Assembly (NCBI GenBank): GCA_016288255.1
Contig: JAEEYS010000077.1
Location: forward strand, 1 to 21,592
Direction: 5' to 3'
Source: Bacillota bacterium
GTDB taxonomy: Bacteria; Bacillota; Tb-RUG-66
DNA length: 21,592 nucleotides
The notes under the pieces were generated by a model, which did no database searches, had not been told where the DNA came from, and saw nothing but the letters and a program-made list of their open reading frames with translations. A program made the translations under genes and the position numbers. This document shows positions 14,045 to 21,004 of this stretch, in pieces (positions within the stretch are counted from its first letter, which is position 1; each line of letters begins with the position of its first letter).

Positions 14045-15304
14045 CTATTTACGGATTTGACCTGTTCCGTGTACCAGGAATTTATAAGATGTCAATTCCG
14101 GAAGACCCATAGGTCCTCTGGCGTGTGTTTTTTGAGTGCTGATCCCGATTTCTGCGCCGAACCCATATTCAAAACCATCTGTAAAGCGGGTGGAAGCATT
14201 GTGGTTGACTGCGGCGGCATCCACTCTTTTTAAGAAGGTTTCCGCTGTGTCTGTATTTTCCGTTACGATACATTCCGTATGGTTGGTTCCATAGGTATCG
14301 ATGTGTAAGAGCGCTTCTTCCAAAGAATCGACGGTTTTTACCGCCATTTCCATATCCAAGTATTCTGTAGGCCAATCTTCTTCTGTAGCAGGCTGAACAC
14401 CTTCTTTTTCCTTTAGATCGGGATATCGTTTTAAGGTGTCTTCACAAACATGCAGTATAACGCCCTGTTCTAAAAGAGCGTTGATGATTTCTTCTCCATA
14501 AGGATAGTCTTTGTGAAGCAGCAGGGTTTCGGCTGCGTTGCAGACAGAAGGACGATGCGTTTTGGAATTGATGACGATCTCTTTTGCCATATCCGGTTTT
14601 GCGTCTTTATCGATATATACGTGGCAGTTGCCTACGCCGGTTTTGAGGACGGGAACTGTAGCATTGTTTAAAACGTTTTCGATCAGGTTCTTTCCGCCTC
14701 TGGGGATCAAAACATCGATATATTCATTGCAGCGGATGAATTCCGTTACGGAATCATGATTGGTGTCTTCCAGCAGCTGAACGGCATTTTGCGGCACGCC
14801 CACTTCTTCCAATGCTTCATGGATCACTTTTACGATCGCTTTGTTGGAATTGAGAGCAGAAGAGCTGCCTCTTAGTATGATAGCATTGCCGGTTTTAAAT
14901 GCCAGTACGGAAGCATCTACAGTAACATTGGGTCTTGCTTCATAGATCATACCGATGACTCCCAAAGGCACTTGGATTTTTTCGATCACAAGTCCATTTG
15001 GACGATGAAAAGTATCTTTGATCACGCCGATAGGATCCGGCAGATCCACGACTTCCCTTACCCCGTCTGCCATTGCTTTGATTCTTTCTTTGGATAAACT
15101 CAGTCGATCCAATAGGGAAGGGGAAATATTTTTTTCTTTTCCTTTTTGCAGATCAACGGCATTTTCGCTTAAGATTTCTTCCGCTTTTGTTTCCAATAAT
15201 TCTGCTATTTTCATGAGAGCATTGTTTTTTTCTGCTGTGGAAAGGAGGGCTAATACTTTTGCGCTTTCTTTTGCTTGACTTCCTTTTACTGTGATTTCAC
15301 TCAT
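14045..15304 (-). CDS. proA: Gamma-glutamyl phosphate reductase
   Basis: NADPH-dependent reduction of gamma-glutamyl phosphate to glutamate semialdehyde, second step of proline synthesis. The 419-residue length is typical. Aldehyde-dehydrogenase-fold landmarks: IQVPLGVIGMIYEARPNVTVD (about 110-130), the nucleotide contact AIILRGSSSALNSN, LIPRGGKNLI, and the catalytic cysteine C255 in HRPSVCNAAETLL. The C-terminal FGAEIGISTQKTHARGPMGLPELTSYK is the ProA signature. Its ATG overlaps the last codons of proB by eight bases and its ribosome binding site (AAAGGAGAT) lies inside proB, so the two are translated together. Confidence 0.97.
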   Translation of the reverse strand: MSEITVKGSQAKESAKVLALLSTAEKNNALMKIAELLETKAEEILSENAVDLQKGKEKNISPSLLDRLSLSKERIKAMADGVREVVDLPDPIGVIKDTFHRPNGLVIEKIQVPLGVIGMIYEARPNVTVDASVLAFKTGNAIILRGSSSALNSNKAIVKVIHEALEEVGVPQNAVQLLEDTNHDSVTEFIRCNEYIDVLIPRGGKNLIENVLNNATVPVLKTGVGNCHVYIDKDAKPDMAKEIVINSKTHRPSVCNAAETLLLHKDYPYGEEIINALLEQGVILHVCEDTLKRYPDLKEKEGVQPATEEDWPTEYLDMEMAVKTVDSLEEALLHIDTYGTNHTECIVTENTDTAETFLKRVDAAAVNHNASTRFTDGFEYGFGAEIGISTQKTHARGPMGLPELTSYKFLVHGTGQIRK

Positions 15305-16439
15305 TTGAACATCTCCTTTGATTTACTTGTTTATTACTGATCCATTTATTCCGATGGATCACTTCTTCTTTGGCATCCGGGTTGATATTTTTTACTTCGG
15401 CTGAGGATTTTCCAATGATCGTTTCCAAAACATCGGAAGAAAAATTACAGATCCCGCGGCCGATGGGATTGTTGTTTAAATCTCTGACTTCCACCACGGC
15501 ATTTTCGGGAAAAGTGCCTTCCACCTTTTTGATGCCGGAGGGGAGAAGGCTTTTGTTGTTTTCTTCCAACGCTTTTTTGGCGCCGTCGTCCACGAATAAA
15601 ATCCCTTGGGCTTCCGAATGAAAAGCGATCCATTGCATTTTGGTATTCAATGAATTGTTTTTGGGGCAGAAATAAGTGCCGGTAGCGGTACCGTTTACTG
15701 CCTGCATCAAAATATGAGGTGCTTCCGCATGGCAGATATAAACAGGCACGCCTGCCGTAACAGCGATTTTAGCGGCTTCCACTTTGGATTTCATGCCGCC
15801 GGTACCGACTTTGGTATCCGTATCACCGGCCAGTTTTTCGATTTCCGCCGTGATCTCTTCTACCATGTCGATCCGTTTGGCATCCGGGTTGATCTTTGGA
15901 TTTTCCGTATAAAGCCCATCGATATCCGTTAGAAGGACCAAAAGATTCGCGTGGATGAAACCGGCTACCATAGCGGCTAAAGTATCATTGTCCCCAAACG
16001 TGATCTCATCAATAGAGATACAATCATTTTCGTTGATGATGGGCACGATCTTTTTCCTGAGCATGACGTCTAAGATGTTATAGATATTGTGATATCTTCT
16101 TTTATCGGAAAAATCGGTTTTGTTCAATAAAATTTGCGCGCCGGTATAACCGTATTGAAGGAGCTGTTTGATGTATTCTTCGATCAAACGCCCTTGCCCG
16201 ATAGCGGCAGCGGCTTGTTTTGCCGCGATAAACCGAGGTTTTTTTCTAAACCCCAGCTGTTTGTAACCCAAAGCAACCGCGCCGGAAGTGACGATGATAA
16301 CGGAATACCCGTTATCCTTTAATTCCGCGATTTCACCGATATACTTATTTACTTTTTCAGAAGAAATTTCTCCTTCTTCACTGACAAGAGAACTGGAACC
16401 TATTTTGATCACAACAAGACCTTTGTTTTGTCCGCTCAC
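15297..16439 (-). CDS. proB: Glutamate 5-kinase
   Basis: Phosphorylates glutamate to gamma-glutamyl phosphate, the first and usually proline-inhibited step of proline synthesis. The 380 residues comprise an amino-acid-kinase domain (VVIKIGSSSL, VTSGAVALGYKQLG, KTDFSD, INENDCISIDEITFGDNDTLAA, LTDIDGLYTENP, GTGGMKSKVEAAKIA) and a C-terminal PUA domain (from about 280, FVDDGAKKAL ... VVEVRDLNNNPIGRGICNFSS). The start is GTG at 16437-16439, preceded by AAGGG; no better ATG exists nearby. It heads proBA with its own promoter. No T-box leader is visible. Confidence 0.96.
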   Translation of the reverse strand: MSGQNKGLVVIKIGSSSLVSEEGEISSEKVNKYIGEIAELKDNGYSVIIVTSGAVALGYKQLGFRKKPRFIAAKQAAAAIGQGRLIEEYIKQLLQYGYTGAQILLNKTDFSDKRRYHNIYNILDVMLRKKIVPIINENDCISIDEITFGDNDTLAAMVAGFIHANLLVLLTDIDGLYTENPKINPDAKRIDMVEEITAEIEKLAGDTDTKVGTGGMKSKVEAAKIAVTAGVPVYICHAEAPHILMQAVNGTATGTYFCPKNNSLNTKMQWIAFHSEAQGILFVDDGAKKALEENNKSLLPSGIKKVEGTFPENAVVEVRDLNNNPIGRGICNFSSDVLETIIGKSSAEVKNINPDAKEEVIHRNKWISNKQVNQRRCSNE

Positions 16440-16571
16440 GGCTTTCCCTTCTTTCTCTTTTTCTATCGGATCAATAATTTCACAAATTGGATGCGGTCAA
16501 AACTTGCCGCAAAAGAGATATCATAATAAATAATGATAAAAATAACACAAAAATGCATATTTAATAAAAGA

Positions 16572-16600
16572 ATTGTAGCATTTACAAAGGGAAAAGTCAA
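16572..16600 (-). promoter_or_regulatory. Promoter of proBA
   Basis: Minus strand: TTGACT (16595-16600), 17-base spacer, TACAAT (16572-16577): five of six matches in each hexamer. It gives a leader of about 125 bases before the GTG start. Confidence 0.78.
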
Positions 16601-16856
16601 TATAATAAGTAATAAAATTAAAAAAGAAATTATAAAAATAATGTGGAAAAGAAAAGATGCATAGAAAGGGGCAATAGAAGAAAAGAAAGCATCAAAAAGA
16701 AAAACAACTGTCTTCAGAGAAAAAACAGTGCCTTATAATTATACATGAGAGGAATATATATGCAAAAAATACTGATAAGAAGAGTCGATTTCCACAAAAA
16801 GCATAGATTCCGCATAACAAATGGGGATGATATGGCGGAAACGACAGTGGCGTTTG

Positions 16857-16884
16857 TTGCTTTCCGACCTAAAATATGCTATGA
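16857..16884 (+). promoter_or_regulatory. Probable promoter of the binding-protein gene
   Basis: TTGCTT (16857-16862), 16-base spacer, TATGAT (16879-16884). It predicts a leader of about 100 bases containing a possible hairpin CGGGT...ACCCG. I match this leader to no riboswitch class. Confidence 0.55.
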
Positions 16885-16991
16885 TTTAACTGGAAATAAA
16901 GCGGGTCTGCAACAGGTTTTACAGCGGATACCCGGGATCATGCAGGTTAGATTTCTATTCTGGAAATATAAAGAAAAAGGAGAGAAAAAGT

Positions 16992-17735
16992 ATGGATCAA
17001 ATTTCGAATTTGGATAGGATCAGAAAAAATGGTGTGATGAGAATACCGGTTGCTTTTACAAAAGAACCAAAATACGGTGTCAGCGAAGAATTCTATATTG
17101 ATTCTGCTACGGGAAAACCTGCAGGTGTTGTCATTGAATATATGGATCTGATGTGCGCGGACTTAGGGGTAAAAGCGGAATATATGGATATGCCCTGGGG
17201 AGAACACATTGACGCGCTCTTGACCGATAAAGTAGATATTTTGCCGAAACACTCCAATTTGCCAAGCCGGGCTTTGGTAGTTGATTTTGCGCAGAGAGTG
17301 ATCAATTTTGACGTTTTGGTGATCATCAGAAAAGACAGCGATGAAACGATGGAAACCTTAAATATGCCGGGAAAGAAAGTGGCGGTCAGCAAAGGATCCT
17401 CCAATTTGGATCTGATCAAAAAATATTTTCCGCAAGCGGAAGTAACAGAAATCGAAGAATATACAATGGGCGCAGATTTGTTGGAAGCAGGAGAAGTGGA
17501 TTTTTGGGTGGAATCTCCTGTTGTGAAAAAATTGTTTGAAGTGCGTCCAAAAATCAAACCGTTGAGAAAAGAAGACGGTTCTTTGGTAATTTTGGCAAGA
17601 GAATATGCTCATCCCGGCGTAAAAGCGGGCGACAGCAGATTTTTGAACTGGATCAATAACTGGATGATGTATCGTCTGGCAACGGGAGAGCTGCAGGAAA
17701 TCATTGATCGATGGAAAGCGACTTTGATGGAATAG
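16992..17735 (+). CDS. Solute-binding-protein family 3 protein without signal peptide
   Basis: A 247-residue protein with the type-II periplasmic-binding fold of amino-acid ABC-transporter binding proteins (SBP_bac_3). It shows LDRIRKNGVMRIPVAF at the start, then PAGVVIEYMDLMCADLGVKAEYMDMPWGEHIDALLTDKVDIL, the hinge-crossing FDVLVIIRKDSD, KKVAVSKGSSNLDLIKKYFP, ADLLEAGEVDFWVESPVVKK and a tail FLNWINNWMMYRLATGELQEIIDRWK. The protein begins directly at the mature domain: there is no signal peptide or lipobox, and AAGGAG (16977-16982) fixes this start. So it is probably cytoplasmic: a sensor, a chaperone for a ligand, or an enzyme like cyclohexadienyl dehydratase, which shares this fold. No transporter genes are adjacent. 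Confidence 0.85.
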   Translation: MDQISNLDRIRKNGVMRIPVAFTKEPKYGVSEEFYIDSATGKPAGVVIEYMDLMCADLGVKAEYMDMPWGEHIDALLTDKVDILPKHSNLPSRALVVDFAQRVINFDVLVIIRKDSDETMETLNMPGKKVAVSKGSSNLDLIKKYFPQAEVTEIEEYTMGADLLEAGEVDFWVESPVVKKLFEVRPKIKPLRKEDGSLVILAREYAHPGVKAGDSRFLNWINNWMMYRLATGELQEIIDRWKATLME

Positions 17736-17756
17736 GAAAATCATAACAAAAGACAA

Positions 17757-17789
17757 AATAAAAACTGCCGATTGATCGGCAGTTTTTTT
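17757..17789. terminator. Bidirectional terminator
   Basis: Stem AAAACTGCCG (17761-17770)/CGGCAGTTTT (17777-17786) with loop ATTGAT, then T to 17789 on plus. On minus it is followed by five T, so it can also end the convergent hydrolase gene. Confidence 0.88.
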
Positions 17790-17840
17790 ATGGAAAGCTT
17801 TTTAAAACTTTTACAATAAAATTTTAAATCAGATGATTGT

Positions 17841-18677
17841 CTATGGCTCCAATAGCACTTCTTCACCGGCAGACAAAAGAGCTACCTTACAGGATAGCTG
17901 TTCCGCCATCATCGCGCCGGCTATTTGGCCGGTACAGTGGATGGGGTATAGCGCTTCCATATTTTCCTGCTTAAAAAGGTCGATGACTTTTTGGATCTCT
18001 TCTTTTGCGCTGTGCATAAAATGAAAACCGCCTGTCAGACTGACGATCTTTTCGTGCGGGAACAGCCGATGAACGGCGTCAAGCCCGTTTTCGATCTGAA
18101 AATGACTGCAGCCCCAAATAAGGTGAAGCCCTTTTTTACCTTTTAGGATCAAAAAGATCTCGTCCTGTATCGGGTCCGGCAAAATGTCACCGGAATCGGT
18201 TTTGATGACAAAATTTGCCTGTCCTAAGGAAAGCGTTTCTTTTCTTGGCACTTCACCGGACAAAAAAACGTTATCCGAAAGGGTGGTAGGTTCGGTAACA
18301 TAGACAAGGTTTTTTTCATACATGGATTTTTCTTCTTTCCAGGGGATCCCAATAGGCTTTTTGGCGGGATTTTTATCTTTTGCGTTATACCGCAGAGAAA
18401 AGCTGTTGGGACTGAGATAAACTTTTGTGTCGGGGGATAGGGCATAAAATGCGGGATATCCGCCCGTATGGTCAAAATGACCGTGGCTTAAAACAACAAA
18501 ATGAACATCTTTCAATTCCAGATCGAGATTCACCGCGTTTTGAAGAAAAACATCGGACGCGCCGGTATCAAATAATATTTTTTCTTCTTCGGTTTCGACC
18601 AGGATAGAAAGTCCGTGTTCGCAGAGAATATTTCGTTTTTCCGTGTAATTGTTGCATAAAACAGTATATTTGATCAT
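17841..18677 (-). CDS. Metallo-beta-lactamase-fold hydrolase
   Basis: A 278-residue MBL-fold protein of the COG1237-like group (annotated elsewhere as dihydropterin/beta-ribofuranosylaminobenzene phosphate synthase-related). Metal motif H65-G-H67-F-D69-H70-TGG follows strand FVVLS; later ligands fit the WGCSH and GGFHF segments and the C-terminal HCTG. A Lys/Pro-rich insert (NAKDKNPAKKPIGIPWKEEK) lies between. It lacks a signal peptide, so it is cytoplasmic. I start at ATG 18677 because AGGTGA (18683-18688) is spaced five bases from it; in-frame ATG 18683 and GTG 18686 overlap that site. It diverges from the TrmB-type regulator gene. Substrate unknown. Confidence 0.85.
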   Translation of the reverse strand: MIKYTVLCNNYTEKRNILCEHGLSILVETEEEKILFDTGASDVFLQNAVNLDLELKDVHFVVLSHGHFDHTGGYPAFYALSPDTKVYLSPNSFSLRYNAKDKNPAKKPIGIPWKEEKSMYEKNLVYVTEPTTLSDNVFLSGEVPRKETLSLGQANFVIKTDSGDILPDPIQDEIFLILKGKKGLHLIWGCSHFQIENGLDAVHRLFPHEKIVSLTGGFHFMHSAKEEIQKVIDLFKQENMEALYPIHCTGQIAGAMMAEQLSCKVALLSAGEEVLLEP

Positions 18678-18694
18678 TTTCATCACCTGATTTT

Positions 18695-18723
18695 ATTATA
18701 AAAGAAAACGACGAAAAGATAAA
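18695..18723 (-). promoter_or_regulatory. Possible promoter of the MBL hydrolase gene
   Basis: Minus strand: perfect -10 TATAAT (18695-18700), 17-base spacer, weak -35 TTTATC (18718-18723). It would give a very short leader. Confidence 0.45.
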
Positions 18724-18758
18724 TTGTATTTTAAAAATGCCATGGGGAGGAATAAATG

Positions 18759-18787
18759 TTGACAATAAAAAGAAAATATCCTATAGT
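18759..18787 (+). promoter_or_regulatory. Promoter of the trmB-type/lysA operon
   Basis: TTGACA (18759-18764), 17-base spacer, TATAGT (18782-18787). Near consensus; the -10 lies inside the left arm of the palindrome below. Confidence 0.82.
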
Positions 18788-18814
18788 GTTCTTAAAAAGG
18801 AATACTATAGGATA
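18777..18814. promoter_or_regulatory. Long palindromic operator over -10 and start
   Basis: Perfect 11-base arms TATCCTATAGT (18777-18787) and ACTATAGGATA (18804-18814) are separated by 16 bases that pair further in part (TTC/GAA). It covers the -10 and transcription start of the regulator gene and ends 13 bases before its ATG. It is most likely the binding site of the adjacent TrmB-type regulator. As RNA the arms could also form a 5' hairpin. Confidence 0.75.
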
Positions 18815-18827
18815 AGCAGGGGTTAGT

Positions 18828-19529
18828 ATGGATTTGATTGAAAATTTAATGGAATTTCATCTGACAAGGCAGGAAGCGACTATTTATGTCGCTCTTATCA
18901 CCCAGGGAAAACTAAATGGATATGAAGCGGCAAAGCAAACCGGCATATCCCGTTCCAACACCTATACGGCGCTTGCTTCTTTGGTGGACAAGGGCGCGGC
19001 TTATTTGATGGAAGGGAATGTAACAAGTTATGTGCCCATACCCATAGAAGAATTTTGCGACAATCGGCTGCGGCATTTAAAGCAGGTAAAAGAAGAACTG
19101 CTGAAAGATATGCCAAAAAAGCAGGAAGAAATAGAAGGGTATCTTACCATAGAGGGGAAAGAACATATCTTTAACAAAATGGAAACGATGATCTTAAACG
19201 CCAAGGAAAGACTTTATATTTCCGCCTCGGAGCCCATCTTAAAGATTCTGCTGCCAACACTGCAGGACGCGGTGGACCGTGATTTAAAGGTGGTCATCAT
19301 CACTTCCAGACCGTTTCAGCTAAAAGGGGCCACCTTGTATTACACGGAAAAATCAGAATACCAAATAGGGCTGATCGTAGATTCTCAGTATGTTTTAACG
19401 GGCGATATTTATGAAGAAAATAAAGAATCGACCTGTTTGTATTCCAAAAAACAAACATTGGTGGACCTTTTTAAGGAATCCATGCGAAATGAGATCAAAT
19501 TGATCGAACTGACCAGATTTAATTATTAA
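18828..19529 (+). CDS. TrmB-family transcriptional regulator
   Basis: A 233-residue regulator. Residues about 1-70 form a TrmB-type winged helix: LMEFHLTRQEATIYVALITQGKLNGYEAAKQTGISRSNTYTALASLVDKGAAYL, then wing EGNVTSYVPIPIEEF. A helical linker (about 85-115, RLRHLKQVKEELLKDMPKKQEEIEGY) leads to a phospholipase-D-like C-terminal sensor domain (about 116-233: KERLYISASEPILKILLPTLQDAVDRDLKVVIITSRPF, YQIGLIVDSQYVLTGDIY). TrmB proteins are best known as sugar-responsive regulators in archaea; bacterial members exist. AGGGG lies five bases before the ATG. lysA follows after 15 bases, so the operon is probably autoregulated through the palindrome. Confidence 0.85.
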   Translation: MDLIENLMEFHLTRQEATIYVALITQGKLNGYEAAKQTGISRSNTYTALASLVDKGAAYLMEGNVTSYVPIPIEEFCDNRLRHLKQVKEELLKDMPKKQEEIEGYLTIEGKEHIFNKMETMILNAKERLYISASEPILKILLPTLQDAVDRDLKVVIITSRPFQLKGATLYYTEKSEYQIGLIVDSQYVLTGDIYEENKESTCLYSKKQTLVDLFKESMRNEIKLIELTRFNY

Positions 19530-19544
19530 GAGAAAGGATTTTAC

Positions 19545-20810
19545 ATGAAAAAGACATTTGTTACATTAGACCAAGTCAAAGAAATGAATCAAAAGTATCC
19601 GACACCGTTTCATCTTTATGATGAAAAAGGGATCAGAGAAAATGTGAGGAAACTGTTAAAAGCCTTTTCTTGGAACAAAGGATTCAAAGAATATTTTGCG
19701 GTAAAAGCGACGCCGAATCCGTTTATTTTAAAGATATTGAAAGAAGAAGGCTGCGGCGTGGACTGCTCCTCTTATACGGAACTTCAGATGAGCGATGTAT
19801 GCGGTTTTTCGGGAGAAGATATCATGTTTTCTTCCAATGATACGCCGGCGGAAGATTTTCAATTGGCAAGAAAGTTGAACGCTATCATCAATTTGGACGA
19901 TATCACGCACATCGCTTTTTTGGAAAAGGTGGCGGATATCCCGGAAACTGTTTGCCTGCGGTATAATCCGGGCGGTGATTTCAAGATCAATAACGCCATT
20001 ATGGATACACCGGGAGAAGCAAAATACGGTATGACTTACGATCAGATGGCGGAAGGGATCAAGATCCTTCAAACAAAAGGGGTCAAACGATTTGGGATCC
20101 ATGCTTTTTTGGCCAGCAATACCATAGCCAATGAATATTATCCCAAACTGGCCAGGATCTTGTTCGAAACGATCGTAAGACTGAACAAAGAAACCGGCGC
20201 TGTTTTTTCCTTTGTGAATTTATCCGGCGGGGTAGGGATCCCTTATCGTCCGGAAGAAGAACCAACGGATATTATTTCTGTAGGAAACGGCGTAAAAGAA
20301 GCCTTTGAAGAAGTGCTCGTGCCGGCCGGCATGGGCGATATTCGTATTTTTACGGAAATGGGACGCTATATCTTGGGGCCTTTTGGCTGTTTGGTAACAA
20401 AAGTACTGCATGAAAAACATATCTATAAAGACTATATCGGATTAGATGCCTGCGCTGCCAATTTGATGCGGCCTGCCATGTATCGGGCTTATCATCATAT
20501 TACGGTTTTAGGCAAAGAAGACTGGCCTTTGGATCATAAATACGATGTGACCGGCGGCCTTTGTGAAAACAACGATAAATTTGCCATTGACAGAATGCTG
20601 CCGAAGATAGAAATAGGAGATTATCTGATCATTCATGATACAGGCGCCCATGGATTTGCCATGGGATACAACTATAACGGAAAACTTCGGTCCGCAGAAG
20701 TGCTTTTAAAGGAAGACGGTTCAACAGAACTGATCAGAAGAGCCGAAACACCGAAAGATTATTTCAGCACCTTTGATTTTACACATTGGTTCGATCATAT
20801 AGACGAATAA
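19545..20810 (+). CDS. lysA: Diaminopimelate decarboxylase-like PLP enzyme
   Basis: A 421-residue fold-type III (alanine racemase-like) decarboxylase. In LysA this converts meso-diaminopimelate to lysine, the last step of the pathway. Key residues: PLP lysine K54 in YFAVKATPNP, GCGVDCSSYTEL, H186 (GIHAF), LSGGVG (cofactor phosphate glycine loop), EMGRYILGP, the active-site cysteine C340 in TGGLCENNDKFA, and Y375 in GAHGFAMGYNYNGK. The GLCEN-D motif is that of the DAP/ornithine decarboxylase group. Substrate is likely DAP, but related clades use other diamino acids. Cotranscription with a TrmB-type regulator is unusual. AAAGGA precedes the ATG; a terminator follows. Confidence 0.85.
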   Translation: MKKTFVTLDQVKEMNQKYPTPFHLYDEKGIRENVRKLLKAFSWNKGFKEYFAVKATPNPFILKILKEEGCGVDCSSYTELQMSDVCGFSGEDIMFSSNDTPAEDFQLARKLNAIINLDDITHIAFLEKVADIPETVCLRYNPGGDFKINNAIMDTPGEAKYGMTYDQMAEGIKILQTKGVKRFGIHAFLASNTIANEYYPKLARILFETIVRLNKETGAVFSFVNLSGGVGIPYRPEEEPTDIISVGNGVKEAFEEVLVPAGMGDIRIFTEMGRYILGPFGCLVTKVLHEKHIYKDYIGLDACAANLMRPAMYRAYHHITVLGKEDWPLDHKYDVTGGLCENNDKFAIDRMLPKIEIGDYLIIHDTGAHGFAMGYNYNGKLRSAEVLLKEDGSTELIRRAETPKDYFSTFDFTHWFDHIDE

Positions 20811-20821
20811 ATAAAAAAGAA

Positions 20822-20859
20822 GAAAAACCGCCCGAATCGATCGTTTGGGCGGCTTTTTT
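20822..20859 (+). terminator. Terminator of the lysA operon
   Basis: CCGCCCGAA (20828-20836) pairs with TTTGGGCGG (20844-20852) with one G-T pair, then C and six T (20854-20859). Confidence 0.92.
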
Positions 20860-20863
20860 ATAA

Positions 20864-20919
20864 AATCGTTTTTTTATAAGCAAAAAGAAATGCGTGTCAT
20901 TGCATTTTAAAAAACGATT
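20864..20919. repeat. Spaced inverted repeat AATCGTTTTTT / AAAAAACGATT
   Basis: Eleven-base arms at 20864-20874 and 20909-20919 are separated by 34 bases and end just before the -10 of the next promoter. A third AATCGTT lies at 20980-20986. They may be regulator half-sites; the A/T tracts make chance possible. Confidence 0.4.
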
Positions 20920-20928
20920 GATTATAAT
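20900..20928 (+). promoter_or_regulatory. Probable promoter of the glycyl radical enzyme gene
   Basis: TTGCAT (20900-20905), 17-base spacer, perfect TATAAT (20923-20928). It predicts a leader of about 70 bases. Confidence 0.6.
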
Positions 20929-21004
20929 GAAGTCAAAATCAAGTAAAAAACCATGAAAAAATGCGTTATGATAAGAAAAAATCGTTGAGGAAGGGGAGTT
21001 TCTT

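Larger units (their letters stand above)
16440..16991. other. Divergent intergenic region between proB and the binding-protein gene
   Basis: AT-rich region with the proB promoter and leader at the left (16440-16600), an A-rich stretch (16601-16735) containing a lone TATAAT at 16734-16739, and the rightward promoter and leader at the right (16857-16991). A near-palindrome ATCATAATAAATAATGAT (16519-16536 region) lies in the proB leader. An ORF at 16745-17017 is open but unconvincing and is rejected below. Confidence 0.6.

Noticed and set aside
16745..17017. 90-codon ORF before the binding-protein gene, with a TATAAT upstream and GAGAGGA before an inner ATG (16760)
   Set aside because: It matches no family, contains the promoter and leader of the next gene and overlaps that gene by 26 bases. 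It stays a remote possibility as a small hypothetical gene.
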